34,124 bases of DNA from CAYRDK01 sp043819345 (GTDB lineage: Bacteria > Omnitrophota > Gorgyraeia > Velamenicoccales > Velamenicoccaceae), in assembly GCA_043819345.1 (NCBI GenBank), contig JBDREX010000036.1, positions 1 through 34,124 of the forward strand. The letters are read 5' to 3'. Position numbers and translations under genes: made by a program. Positions 1 through 8,997 of the stretch are shown here, piece by piece (the first letter of the stretch is position 1; every line of letters starts with the position of its first letter). The notes beneath the pieces are model-generated. The model saw only the letters and a program-made list of their open reading frames with translations. It was not told the DNA's origin and ran no database searches.

Positions 1-46
1 GAGAAAGAGATTGAGAAAAATAAGTAAATTTGATAGGATAAAAAAC

Positions 47-1372
47 ATGAGACTCTTAGAAAAACTTTTCAAACTGAAAGAAAACAACACAAACGTAAGG
101 CGCGAGGTCACCGGCGGTATCACGACATTTATGACCATGTCTTACATTATCTTTGTCCAGCCTGTTGTTTTATCCGCCTGCGGTATGGATAAAAACGCGG
201 TCATTGTCGCCACCTGCATTTCCACCGCTATCGCGACACTTTTAATGGCCTTTTTAGCTAACTATCCAATAGCCATTGCGCCGGCCATGGGTCACAATTT
301 TTATTTTGCCTATATTGTCTGTTTAGGCATGGGTGTCTCCTGGCAAGTGGCACTGGGTGCCAACTTTATATCCGGCCTGCTCTTTATCGGCCTGGCTTTT
401 GTCGGATTAAGAGAAAAACTGGTGAACTCGATTCCTATGGGATTAAAAAATGCCATTGCCGTCGGCATCGGCCTATTAATCGCGCTTATTGGGCTGGAAT
501 GGTCTGGCGTTGTTGTCCAAGTACCAGGAACTTTTATCGGATTAGGCAACCTTAAAAGCCCACATGTGCTTTTAGCGCTTTTCGGTATCCTTACAATTTC
601 CATCCTCATGTGCCGCAAAATCAAAGGTGCCATCCTGATTGGCATCCTTATCAATACCTTCGGGGCCTTGTTATTAGGTATGACAAAATTTCATGGCGTT
701 TTCGGAAAACCCCCTTCTATCGCGCCAACACTGTTTAAATTAGACATTGCCGGCGCTTTCTCTATCAGCATGCTGGGAGTTATTTTTACTCTCTTTTTCT
801 TAGACTTATTTGACTCCGTAGGAACACTCATCGGCATAGGTGAAGAGGCCGGATTTGTTAAAAACGGAAAATTGCCGCGTGCCAAAAGCGCGCTTTTAAG
901 TGACGCGATCGGAACCGTTGCCGGAACAGTCCTGGGGACATCTACCGTAACCAGCTATATTGAAAGCTCAACCGGTGTCGCCGACGGCGCCCGAACAGGC
1001 CTGGCCAATATCATCACAGCCATATTATTTATCCTGGCTTTATTTTTATACCCTTTAATTGAAATGGTTTCATCCGGATGCCCAACAGGCTCAACAACAC
1101 TCTACCCTATCGTTTCTCCGGCTCTCATTATCGTTGGGATTTTAATGATGGGAAATGTCAACAAAATCAACTGGCAAGACCACACCGAAGCTATTCCGGC
1201 ATTTTTGACAATGGTTATTATGTCGTTTTCTTTCAGTATCACCGAAGGCATCTCCTTCGGCTTTATCACCTACACAATATTAAAAATCGCGACAAACCGA
1301 TTTAAAGAAGTGCCTCCTTTGGTCAGCATCTTTACCGTTCTTTTTGTCGTGCGTTATATTTTTCTGAAATAA
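47..1372 (+). CDS. NCS2-family purine permease, AzgA-like
   Basis: Inner-membrane nucleobase transporter of the NCS2 family, AzgA (adenine/guanine/hypoxanthine) branch, about 441 residues, the usual length. Seen directly: the N-terminal block GGITTFMTMSYIIFVQP, the substrate-site region PIAIAPAMGHNFYFAY, the acidic helix DLFDSVGTLIGIGEEAG and the segment SYIESSTGVADGARTG, all in the expected order, with many hydrophobic helices between them. The typical family motif APGMG-x-N reads APAMGHN here, so substrate preference may differ. An in-frame TTG at 11 would add 12 residues, but the ATG at 47 gives the standard family start (MRLLEKLFKLKEN), so I prefer it; the Shine-Dalgarno there is weak (TAGGA). 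This is the only plus-strand gene. It converges on treY with repeat copy 1 between them. Any riboswitch or promoter would lie outside the window. Exact purine specificity is not readable. Confidence 0.88.
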   Translation: MRLLEKLFKLKENNTNVRREVTGGITTFMTMSYIIFVQPVVLSACGMDKNAVIVATCISTAIATLLMAFLANYPIAIAPAMGHNFYFAYIVCLGMGVSWQVALGANFISGLLFIGLAFVGLREKLVNSIPMGLKNAIAVGIGLLIALIGLEWSGVVVQVPGTFIGLGNLKSPHVLLALFGILTISILMCRKIKGAILIGILINTFGALLLGMTKFHGVFGKPPSIAPTLFKLDIAGAFSISMLGVIFTLFFLDLFDSVGTLIGIGEEAGFVKNGKLPRAKSALLSDAIGTVAGTVLGTSTVTSYIESSTGVADGARTGLANIITAILFILALFLYPLIEMVSSGCPTGSTTLYPIVSPALIIVGILMMGNVNKINWQDHTEAIPAFLTMVIMSFSFSITEGISFGFITYTILKIATNRFKEVPPLVSIFTVLFVVRYIFLK

Positions 1373-1377
1373 ATAGT

Positions 1378-1460
1378 CAAATGACGCATTTGAGGTCTGG
1401 CTTCTCCCGCACCATAAAGAATCTAACGGGATCCCGCAAAACGGGAAAATGTGTCATTTG
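1378..1460 (-). repeat. 83-bp structured element, copy 1 (operon-end REP/MITE-like)
   Basis: Identical to copies 2 and 3. The 14-nt ends CAAATGACGCATTT and AAATGTGTCATTTG are inverted repeats of each other, and each contains a small palindrome (AAATG-3 nt-CATTT). Between them lie a 13-nt arm and two hairpins, TCCCG-17 nt-CGGGA and TCCCG-CAAAA-CGGGA. It lies 14 bp after the treY stop codon and 5 bp after the azgA-like stop, in a convergent spacer. No target-site duplication is evident. Strand is given relative to the adjacent operon (treY). Confidence 0.9.
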
Positions 1461-1474
1461 GGGATGGGATTGGG

Positions 1475-4270
1475 CTAGGCGACAGTAAAAAGGCCAACGC
1501 AAAAATGTTCCAAAAGATCACCGACAAAAACAGGTTTTGAAACATCCTCAAAAACGCGGTTAGTAAAATAATCTTTGAAAGAAAAACGAAGTTCCGCTGG
1601 AAAAATAATAGCCGTATCAGTCCACACATCCTTACCGCACGGCAAACCGCCCTCTTTAACAAGATCAGAAACAAAACGCGGGATAACGGTCACAACACAG
1701 TCATTTTCATGAATCAGGGCAGTCGCGAAAACATGATCCTTTAAGGCCCCTTGAACCTCAAGTAAAACATATTCCCCTTCTTCAAAAAGCACAGGTTTTT
1801 CTTTTCTTATTTTCAGCGCCATAAGGGTAAGAAAAAGCTTAATCCTGCCATCTTCTTTATGGCCCAGCAAATCCCGCATCAACGCCGGCATATCCTGCAC
1901 AGACTGATCTTTAATGTCTTTTAAAGTGCTTATACGTTTTTGAAAATCAACACTCCTGCGGTTGTCCGGATCCACCAGGCTCAAATCCCAAAACTCACAC
2001 CCCTGATAAAAATCAGCAACCCCCGGAGAAAGGATTTTAATTAAAACCTGCGACAGAGAATTAAAGATGCCCAGATAAGATATTTTCTTAACAAAAGGCA
2101 AAAATTCTACCATAAAAGCATTTTCGGGAGAAACATCAAGAATACGGTCAATAAAAGCCAAACATGCCTCTTCGTATTCGGCATCAGGCTTAACCCATGC
2201 GGTATGCACTTTGGCCTCGCGTACAGCCTTGATAACATAATCTTTAATCCGGCTTTTATAGCTATCTGTAACCAAGCCATCAAAAGGAAACGTGCCCAAA
2301 AGCGTCTGATAAATAAAATATTCATCGTTAGCATCCGGTATATAGCCCGCTTTGCTTTTCTTCTTTTTTGTCCTGTTGATCTTTTTCCAAGTATTTAGGC
2401 AAAGCCCCCATTCTTTCGGAATCTCAGAAAGCACATTAATGCGCGCGCGCGTATCTTCACCCCTTTTTGTATCGTGTGTAGCCGTCGCGTTAAAAGAGTG
2501 TTTAAAAGCGGCCTGCCTTCTCTTAATAAATTTAAAAAAATCTTCTTTGGAAAATCCAAAAATTTCCGGATACCCGCCAACTTCATTGAGTGAAATCAAA
2601 CGGTTGTAACTATATAAAAGAGTATCTTCAAATCCTTTAGCCATTAAGGGGCCCGTAAATTGCTGAAAGCGCATAACAAAATAAATCCACTGTTTTCTGT
2701 CTTCTTCGCTGGCCTGATCAAGGGATTCTAACAAAAGAAACTTTTCAATAAAGTTCATTTCATACATCAATCCGGGATGAGCTTCCCTGGCTTTCTGAAT
2801 CGCGGCCTTAATATACGTGCGGTCCGTATCAGTAAAATTCCTGCCATTTATATAACTTCGATAAACCGGAAAAAATGCCATCACCTCTACTAAGGCCCGC
2901 CTCAAACCATAAAGCGTAATATCGCGCCCATACCTGTCTTTAGCGGATATTTTTTTCAATAACTGGGCAAGATTATCAATATTGCCTGCCATATGCTTAC
3001 CGATAATCAGCCGCTTCTTTTCCGCCAAAAGCCTTTCATATGTGACAGGTTGGCCCGTAAACTTATAGTAAAGCCTGACAAACGCTACTTCGTTACTTTT
3101 TTTACAAAACAGGCCACTGCAATAATTCATAAAATCATACCCTGTTGTTCCGGCAACAGGCCAAGATACAGGCATCTGTTCCTTGGCATCTAAGATTTTT
3201 TCAACCACCAAATACGTATCCTTGGCCTTCAGATTAAGCCTCTGCAGATAGGTCTCGGGATCAAAAAGCCCGTCAATATGATCCACTCTTAAGCCCGTAA
3301 AAACACCCTGCTGGCATAATTTAAAAATCAGCGCGTGCATCTGATTAAAAACAGCCTCATCTTCTACTTTTAAAGAGATCAGGCCGTTAATACAAAAAAA
3401 CCGCCGATAGTTAATCTCTTCTGCCGCCACCTTCCAAAAAGACAGCCTGTATAATTGAGCGCTAACAATATGGTCTAACGCGTTAAAACTATCAGGGTCT
3501 CCCTTTTTACCATTTAACAGGCTTATCGTGGCATCAACATACTCTCTGATATTCTGATTTTCATGATAAAGCGCCCAAAACATTTTTTTTACGTGCTTAA
3601 TCTGTTCCTGCCAATCCGGCGCGTCTTGAAAAGAAGGTAAATTCTTAAATGAATTGATAACTCCCAGAAAACTCATAAACTCCGTGCTGGAATTAGTAAG
3701 TTTTTTTTCAAGAGACGCAATGTCAAATTCAAATACCTGCGCGTAGGAAACAATGCTTAAAGGAAATTTGAGTTGATAGTACTTCACGCACAAATCTCCA
3801 TCATGACAACACAGCTGAATCTGGCCATCTTCCAAGGCCTCTGAGTAAAATTTACCCAAAAATGGAGCCAAAACCCGGCCCTTCATATTGTCATAGGGGT
3901 GATCCCAGGTGATATCAAAAAGGCCAAAATGAGGCGAAGCTTCACCTTTTTCCAGGACATCCATCAGCATGGCATTTTCTGTATCATAAGCCATATGATT
4001 AGGCACAATATCCTGAAGCCATCCCAAACTATTCTGACGTGCCACATCTAAAAGCGCGTTAAAATCCGCTTCCGTCCCCAATTGAGGATTGAGCTGATTA
4101 GGATCCACAACATCATAGCCGTGCATGCTGTCTTTTTTGGCTTTAAAAATGGGAGAAGCATAAATATCGGAAACACCTAAATCCGCCAGATAAGAGACAA
4201 TGGCTTTGGCATCGTTAAAAGTAAACGATGGATTAAACTGAATCCTGTATGTGGCGCGCGGAATTCGCAT
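1475..4270 (-). CDS. treY: Malto-oligosyltrehalose synthase (TreY)
   Basis: GH13 enzyme that rearranges the reducing-end alpha-1,4 bond of maltodextrin to alpha-1,1, giving maltooligosyl-trehalose for TreZ. About 931 residues, within the family range. Motifs in order: RATYRIQFN at the N-terminus, SPIFKA, MHGYDVVDP (residues 49-57), DIVPNH (87-92), GLRVDHIDGLFDP with likely nucleophile Asp330, VVEKIL with acid/base Glu357, then WPVAGTTGYDF and ATHDTKRGEDTRARI, the signature block of TreY. The open frame extends 18 codons upstream into the GH57 gene. ATG at 4270 is chosen because it overlaps the GH57 stop as TAATG and has GGTGAGG nine bases upstream. It is the last gene of treZ-GH57-treY, and repeat copy 1 follows the stop. 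Confidence 0.95.
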   Translation of the reverse strand: MRIPRATYRIQFNPSFTFNDAKAIVSYLADLGVSDIYASPIFKAKKDSMHGYDVVDPNQLNPQLGTEADFNALLDVARQNSLGWLQDIVPNHMAYDTENAMLMDVLEKGEASPHFGLFDITWDHPYDNMKGRVLAPFLGKFYSEALEDGQIQLCCHDGDLCVKYYQLKFPLSIVSYAQVFEFDIASLEKKLTNSSTEFMSFLGVINSFKNLPSFQDAPDWQEQIKHVKKMFWALYHENQNIREYVDATISLLNGKKGDPDSFNALDHIVSAQLYRLSFWKVAAEEINYRRFFCINGLISLKVEDEAVFNQMHALIFKLCQQGVFTGLRVDHIDGLFDPETYLQRLNLKAKDTYLVVEKILDAKEQMPVSWPVAGTTGYDFMNYCSGLFCKKSNEVAFVRLYYKFTGQPVTYERLLAEKKRLIIGKHMAGNIDNLAQLLKKISAKDRYGRDITLYGLRRALVEVMAFFPVYRSYINGRNFTDTDRTYIKAAIQKAREAHPGLMYEMNFIEKFLLLESLDQASEEDRKQWIYFVMRFQQFTGPLMAKGFEDTLLYSYNRLISLNEVGGYPEIFGFSKEDFFKFIKRRQAAFKHSFNATATHDTKRGEDTRARINVLSEIPKEWGLCLNTWKKINRTKKKKSKAGYIPDANDEYFIYQTLLGTFPFDGLVTDSYKSRIKDYVIKAVREAKVHTAWVKPDAEYEEACLAFIDRILDVSPENAFMVEFLPFVKKISYLGIFNSLSQVLIKILSPGVADFYQGCEFWDLSLVDPDNRRSVDFQKRISTLKDIKDQSVQDMPALMRDLLGHKEDGRIKLFLTLMALKIRKEKPVLFEEGEYVLLEVQGALKDHVFATALIHENDCVVTVIPRFVSDLVKEGGLPCGKDVWTDTAIIFPAELRFSFKDYFTNRVFEDVSKPVFVGDLLEHFCVGLFTVA

Positions 4271-6690
4271 TATTCTATCCTCACCTTCAAGAACTCTCCT
4301 AATTGTAGAAAGTGCTCTACCCATTTTACAGCATGCGCATCACCATCTTCGGCCTTCAGGCGCATCTGCGTGAACATCTGTTTACTGATATAAAAATACA
4401 CGTTCTGGCTCTTCCACAAATTCAAATCCAGCCCCAACGGCTCTAAGAGCCTAAGCATAATAACGATATTGTCCAGCAAATCCCCGTCTTCAGAGGAAAG
4501 TTTAGAGACAAGTTCATTAATTTTGCGAGAAATAATAAAACTCAATGTAACTTTATCCAGATGAATACCGCAGCGCTGGACTTCACCGACAATTTTTCGC
4601 AAGCGCACCGTATTCAGATTGTCGCCTTCAAAAAACCTGCGCATATCAGCATTCAATATAAATTCAACCACGGTAGAAAAATATTTCGGCAACGGTACGC
4701 AAATACCCGTTACCGCCTGCATTAAAGGATAGTGAAGTTCATAAATCTGCCGGAAAGAATTTTCAATTTCACTTAGAGCCACATCAAAAATCTGGTCTAA
4801 GATCTTTCGCTGTTCATCACGAAACAAATGCCACAGGGAATAATTATGCGTGGAAAAATGCGTATCAATCAGGCGGACAATTTCTGAAACTTCTGCCCGC
4901 ATAAAACTATCTTTAATCTCCTCCTGCATGGTAACGAGCTGTTCTTTGCCCCGATAAGCACGCGCTCCACCCACAACATTATGGTCGCCAAAATGCAGAA
5001 CAACAAAACTGATATCCGTTGACTCTCCTGTGATATTAGATTTAACAGCCGCTGTCCCTATCACAAGCCGCTGTTTACCCAAATCAAATCTCTGCCTGTC
5101 GTGGCTTTCAATCGTATAGCAATAGATAGAGGCTTTTTGCCCATAATCTTCAAAAAGAGATGAAATGGCATAATGCACACCAACCCGCAAAAGATCCAAG
5201 ACAGTTGCCTGAATAAACTTTTCATAAACCACAAAACCATTTTCTAAATTATCAATATTGCTGGGAGCGCGCCTTAAAAGCCCCATATAAGAATCTTCTA
5301 AAGAAATACCGCTAACCTCTTTGGCCAACTGCATAGACCGCGCAGCATACTGCATAATCTGCGTTGTCTCAATCCTCGAAATTTCATCAAAAAACCAGCC
5401 ACAGCTGGTATACATCAGCATCGCGCACCGCTGCATTTCAAGAAGCTTTAAAACTTTTATCCGTTCATCAGGACTCAACGCGCGCGTGCAAAATTCTGAA
5501 ATAAAACGGTCAATTGTTTCCTGTGAACGATCCTGAACAACATTAATATAGTGCTCCCTGGCGGTCCACGGGGCACGAATCAATTCACCGGCGTGTTGTT
5601 CATAAATAGAAATGAGGTTATCCCGTAACCAATCCATGGCACCCCGTAACGGCGCGCGCCACTGCTGTTTGCCCGCAGGATATTGGCCCGCCTGACAACC
5701 GCAGTTATCTCTCCAGCGCTCAATACCATGCATACAACTCCAGGAAGAATTTTCAAAAACTTCCACTTCAGAAACAGGAGGAAACATTTCAAGAAACTCA
5801 CCATAAACCGTTATCTTCGCGCGGCCCTTGGATTCTATATCATAAAGACAATAAGAAAGCGCCATATCGCCAAAACGATGATGATGCCCATACGTTTCTC
5901 CGTCGGTTGCGATATGCACAAGTTCGGCCCCATCACCATCTCGCGAAAAAACAGACATGAGCCTATTGGCAAAATCTTCGCCATTTGTCAAAAGCCCTCC
6001 AAATGCCACATCCTGCGCTATTGGGCCATCATAAAAAAATATCGCGATTGTCCGGCCGGAAGCAAGCCGGCATAAATAAGGCAGCCGCGGGTCAATACGG
6101 GCGCCATCAATATCCTGCCACTTCTTCTCATTTAACTTCTTAACCCTTTTAGCCTGATGCGGAGCTAAAATCGTAAATTTAATACCGTGTTCGGCCATGA
6201 TATCCAATGTTTCAAGATCAACTGCCGTCTCCGGCAACCACATCCCCTCCGGCAGGCGATTAAAGCGCCTCTTAAAATCCTCAATCCCCCAAAACACCTG
6301 CGCGCGCTTATCTTTCGTGTTAGCCAAAGGCATAATCATATGGTTATAACACTGGGCTATAGCTGAACCATGCCCTGAAAAATACTTTTGGCTCTGCTTG
6401 TCAGCCTCTAAAATAGCCTTGTAGGTTTCAGGCTCGCGCCGGGCCATCCACGAAAGAAGCGTCGGCCCAAAATTAAAACTAATTCTAGAATACGTATTAA
6501 CAAGGTCAATAATCTTTTTTTCCGTATCAAGAATGCGCGAGGCAGCATTAGGAGCATAACACTCCGCTGTAATACGGCTGTTCCAATCATGATAAGGATA
6601 GGCGGAATCCTGCAGCTCAATTTCTTCAAGCCAAGGATTTTCTCTCGGCGGCTGATAAAAATGGCCATGCACACAAACAAAGCGTTTCAT
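4270..6690 (-). CDS. GH57 family glycoside hydrolase with DUF3536-type C-terminal region
   Basis: Cytoplasmic GH57 protein of 806 residues, probably acting on alpha-1,4-glucan. Seen: HGHFYQPPRENPW at residues 8-20, GMWLPETAVD (149-158) with the probable nucleophile Glu154, and ATDGETYGHHHRFGD (261-275) with the probable acid/base Asp263. The long helical C-terminal half (about 400-806) matches the DUF3536 type that accompanies these GH57 domains. The start follows the treZ stop by 2 bp, with AAAGGA placed about 10 bases upstream. The end overlaps treY as TAATG, so the three genes are translationally linked. Known homologues sit beside treY/treZ; the specific reaction (amylase, 4-alpha-glucanotransferase or branching type) cannot be fixed from sequence. 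The likely role is shaping maltodextrins for TreY. Confidence 0.85.
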   Translation of the reverse strand: MKRFVCVHGHFYQPPRENPWLEEIELQDSAYPYHDWNSRITAECYAPNAASRILDTEKKIIDLVNTYSRISFNFGPTLLSWMARREPETYKAILEADKQSQKYFSGHGSAIAQCYNHMIMPLANTKDKRAQVFWGIEDFKRRFNRLPEGMWLPETAVDLETLDIMAEHGIKFTILAPHQAKRVKKLNEKKWQDIDGARIDPRLPYLCRLASGRTIAIFFYDGPIAQDVAFGGLLTNGEDFANRLMSVFSRDGDGAELVHIATDGETYGHHHRFGDMALSYCLYDIESKGRAKITVYGEFLEMFPPVSEVEVFENSSWSCMHGIERWRDNCGCQAGQYPAGKQQWRAPLRGAMDWLRDNLISIYEQHAGELIRAPWTAREHYINVVQDRSQETIDRFISEFCTRALSPDERIKVLKLLEMQRCAMLMYTSCGWFFDEISRIETTQIMQYAARSMQLAKEVSGISLEDSYMGLLRRAPSNIDNLENGFVVYEKFIQATVLDLLRVGVHYAISSLFEDYGQKASIYCYTIESHDRQRFDLGKQRLVIGTAAVKSNITGESTDISFVVLHFGDHNVVGGARAYRGKEQLVTMQEEIKDSFMRAEVSEIVRLIDTHFSTHNYSLWHLFRDEQRKILDQIFDVALSEIENSFRQIYELHYPLMQAVTGICVPLPKYFSTVVEFILNADMRRFFEGDNLNTVRLRKIVGEVQRCGIHLDKVTLSFIISRKINELVSKLSSEDGDLLDNIVIMLRLLEPLGLDLNLWKSQNVYFYISKQMFTQMRLKAEDGDAHAVKWVEHFLQLGEFLKVRIE

Positions 6691-6692
6691 GA

Positions 6693-8519
6693 TTAATTTT
6701 TCCTTTCGTAAAGGACAAAACTAAATGGTTGCATCATTAATTCGGTTTTTTGTTCCAGCTCTTCAGGCAAAAGACTGCCTGGGCCCATCCACTGAAGATC
6801 AGCAGAATCTAAAAGCCTTTTCCATCTGCCAGGTTCTATCTCAGGTAAAAATTCCACCTTTTCTTTATGAAAATTAGCAATGCAAAAAATTCTGCTGTCC
6901 CGATGCCAGCGATACCAATAGGCGATATTCTTATCCTCTATGACTGTAACATGTAAGTGTTCGTTGTCAAGCCAGTTCAAAGACGGTAATTCTTTTCTTA
7001 GGCGGATAAGCACTTTATAAAACTCAAGAAGCGTTTTATGCTCTCCCCGGCCGCGTTTTTCCCAATGCAGTTTGCTGGCCATAAAAGTTTCAGGTAGGTG
7101 AGGCTCATGAAATGTTTTGTGCGTTATAAATGAGGCAAACTCTTTCTTGCGCCCTTCACTCGTTGCCTTGATTAACCCCTGATCCGAATGGCTTATAAAA
7201 TACAAAAAAGGAGCGTCCTCTCCGTACTCTTGCCCCATAAATAATAACGGAATATAGGGTGATGTCAGAACAATAGCAGCAGCAAGCTTCTGGCGCTGAA
7301 AACAAACAAGCTCTGAGAGCCTTTCGCCACCCATTCTATTGCCCACCTGGTCATGATTCTGAGAACAGACAACAAACTGATACGCGGGCAAACCAGAAGT
7401 TAAATCTCCATGCGGCTGGCCTCTGTATTGAGAGTGTTGTCCGGAATAAATATAACCTTGCGTCATGGACTTTTTAAAATCCTGCAGAGAATGAAAGTCC
7501 ACATAATAACCATCCTGCTCGCCCGTTAATAACACATGAAGAATATGGTGAAAATCATCGCACCATTGCGCATCCAGCCCATAACCGCCAAGTTCACGGA
7601 TACGAATCACCTTAGATTCATTAAGATCACTTTCAGCGATCAGATAAAAACTCCTAGCCTGTTTTTCTGAAAACGCCAGCGCCTCCTCAGAAAGCTCCTG
7701 CAAGATATGTTTTGGGCTTGCGTCATAAATCCCATGGATAGCATCCAGACGCAACCCATCCACATGATAGTTTTCAAACCAGGATAACATATTCTGAACA
7801 AAAAAATCCCTTACGCCATCCCGATAAAACCCTTCAAAATCTATCGCGCTGCCCCACGGTGTCTTGTACCTGTCTGTGAAATAAGGCCCAAAATCTCTGA
7901 GATAATTTCCTTCTGGCCCGAGATGATTATAAACAACATCAAGAATAATACTTAGGCCTTTTTGGTGGCAGGCATCAACAAGTCTTTTAAAACCTACTGG
8001 GCCACCATAAGAATTTTGCGCCGCATACAGATAAGTGCCATCATAGCCCCAATTACGTTCTCCCGGAAACTGAGCAATGGGCATAACTTCAATCGTATTA
8101 ACACCTAAATCAACTAAATCATCCAATCGGCCGATCACAGACTCAAAACTGCCTTCCGGGGTAAACGCACCGACATGCAACTCATAGATAATCATTTTTT
8201 GCAGGCTATTGCCGCGCCAACCAGCATCAGACCATAAAAAAGCCGCATGATTAACCACCTCTGAAGGCCCGTGAACACCCTGAGGCTGAAAATAAGATGC
8301 CGGATCCGGGCGCCGATCAACACCATCTAAGACAAAGAAGTAACGTGACCCGGGAGCAACATTATCAACAACCACCTTCCAATATCCCAGATGGTCCTTT
8401 TTCATTACTACGCGCCGAGGAATAGGCTCAATAATATCTAAAGCAACTTCTCTACGCCGTGGTGCCCAAACCGTAAAGGAACATTTTCCATCACCAAGAT
8501 ATGAGGCGCCAATCTTCAT
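6693..8519 (-). CDS. treZ: Malto-oligosyltrehalose trehalohydrolase (TreZ)
   Basis: GH13 enzyme that releases free trehalose from maltooligosyl-trehalose made by TreY. 608 residues, normal size. An N-terminal early-set (E-set) domain occupies about residues 1-95 (FTVWAPRRREVAL); the catalytic barrel follows with MIIYELHVGAFTPEG (109-123), GYDGTYLYA (158-166), ILDVVYNHLGPEGNYL (192-207), GLRLDAIHGI with nucleophile Asp259, YLIAESDLN with Glu296, and CSQNHDQVGNR with Asp390. First gene of the treZ-GH57-treY unit, with a strong promoter at 8577-8605 and a leader of about 50 nt. ATG at 8519 is preceded by AGGT. The combination argues that the cell makes trehalose from stored glycogen, typical of desiccation or osmotic stress physiology; that last point is inference. 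Confidence 0.95.
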   Translation of the reverse strand: MKIGASYLGDGKCSFTVWAPRRREVALDIIEPIPRRVVMKKDHLGYWKVVVDNVAPGSRYFFVLDGVDRRPDPASYFQPQGVHGPSEVVNHAAFLWSDAGWRGNSLQKMIIYELHVGAFTPEGSFESVIGRLDDLVDLGVNTIEVMPIAQFPGERNWGYDGTYLYAAQNSYGGPVGFKRLVDACHQKGLSIILDVVYNHLGPEGNYLRDFGPYFTDRYKTPWGSAIDFEGFYRDGVRDFFVQNMLSWFENYHVDGLRLDAIHGIYDASPKHILQELSEEALAFSEKQARSFYLIAESDLNESKVIRIRELGGYGLDAQWCDDFHHILHVLLTGEQDGYYVDFHSLQDFKKSMTQGYIYSGQHSQYRGQPHGDLTSGLPAYQFVVCSQNHDQVGNRMGGERLSELVCFQRQKLAAAIVLTSPYIPLLFMGQEYGEDAPFLYFISHSDQGLIKATSEGRKKEFASFITHKTFHEPHLPETFMASKLHWEKRGRGEHKTLLEFYKVLIRLRKELPSLNWLDNEHLHVTVIEDKNIAYWYRWHRDSRIFCIANFHKEKVEFLPEIEPGRWKRLLDSADLQWMGPGSLLPEELEQKTELMMQPFSFVLYERKN

Positions 8520-8576
8520 AATCTTACCTAACTTTATACATCAAGACACATTACAGAAAAATCTTTTTAATACTTT

Positions 8577-8605
8577 ATTATACTTTTTTTAAGAAAAGTT
8601 CTCAA
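8577..8605 (-). promoter_or_regulatory. Sigma70-type promoter of the treZ operon
   Basis: On the minus strand TTGAGA (8605-8600) is followed after exactly 17 bp by TATAAT (8582-8577), a perfect -10 box and a 5/6 -35 box. The spacer is A/T-rich. Transcription would start near 8570, about 50 bp before the treZ ATG. No operator palindrome is obvious. Confidence 0.75.
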
Positions 8606-8642
8606 GCAATTCCTCAAAGAAGGCTAGTTTGCGAGCTGACTA

Positions 8643-8700
8643 GTTGATGAGTTTGCGGGTTGATGAGTTTGCGGGTTGATGAGTTTGCGGGTTGACGGGT
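8643..8700. repeat. 16-bp tandem repeat (GTTGATGAGTTTGCGG x3 plus partial)
   Basis: Three perfect head-to-tail units at 8643-8658, 8659-8674 and 8675-8690, then a diverging fourth unit GTTGACGGGT. The same words recur at 8781-8830, 8998, 15365-15400, 22340-22380 and 30612-30647, so this is the local array form of a dispersed family. There are no unique spacers, so it is not CRISPR. Confidence 0.85.
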
Positions 8701-8779
8701 AAAAACAAAAAACACCAGTTACCAGACGACAGAGGACAGAAGACAGCGAACAGAAAACAGAAAAAACAAAGACAGAAAC

Positions 8780-8917
8780 AAGTTTGCGGGTTGACGGGTT
8801 TTCGGGTTGACGGGTTTGCGGGTTGACGGGTTAAGCTGGCTAACCCGCACACTCGAGCACCCGCTAACACGCATTTCCTTGCCGTCATTCTGAGGGACGA
8901 AGGACCGAAGAATCTAA
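8780..8917. repeat. Composite intergenic repeat, copy A
   Basis: Modules in order: GTTTGCGGGTTGACGG units, then GGTTAAGCTGGCTAACC (which can pair GGTTA with TAACC), CCGCACACTCGAGCAC, a CGCTAACACGCAT segment, and finally CCGTCATTCTGAGGGACGAA continuing to GAAGAATCT. The last module is an imperfect palindrome of a type found scattered in many bacterial genomes. Copy B lies 200 bp away in the same orientation and copy C is inverted at 13080. Confidence 0.8.
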
Positions 8918-8997
8918 AAACAGATCCCTACCTCCGGTAGGCAGGAATCTAAAAACAGATCCTTCACTTCGTTCAGGATGACAGAGAAAAGAAATAC

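Noticed and set aside
1378..1460. 83-nt element as a tRNA or known structured RNA
   Set aside because: Size is tRNA-like, but it has no acceptor/CCA, D-arm, T-loop or anticodon pattern; four near-identical copies at operon ends fit a repeat element better.
1378..1460. 83-bp element as a classical rho-independent terminator
   Set aside because: No T-run follows the stem in a consistent way in any of the four copies, so an intrinsic terminator role cannot be claimed from sequence alone.
1423..1674. Peptide NDTFSRFAGSR encoded by the element and joined to upstream frames (also at 11951-12145)
   Set aside because: Arises only because the identical repeat is read in the same frame; the frames are shadows of treY and of the His-rich membrane gene.
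4271..4324. 18-codon upstream extension of TreY
   Set aside because: It lies inside the GH57 coding end; the TAATG overlap with a GGTGAGG site marks 4270 as the start.
8643..8700. Possible CRISPR array
   Set aside because: The 16-bp units are directly adjacent with no unique spacers and no cas genes are near.
8640..8888. 82-codon minus-strand open frame in the 8.6-8.9 kb spacer
   Set aside because: It is only a translation of the GTTTGCGGGTTGACGG repeats and purine-rich words (repeated NPQT/STRK); no ribosome site and no protein character.
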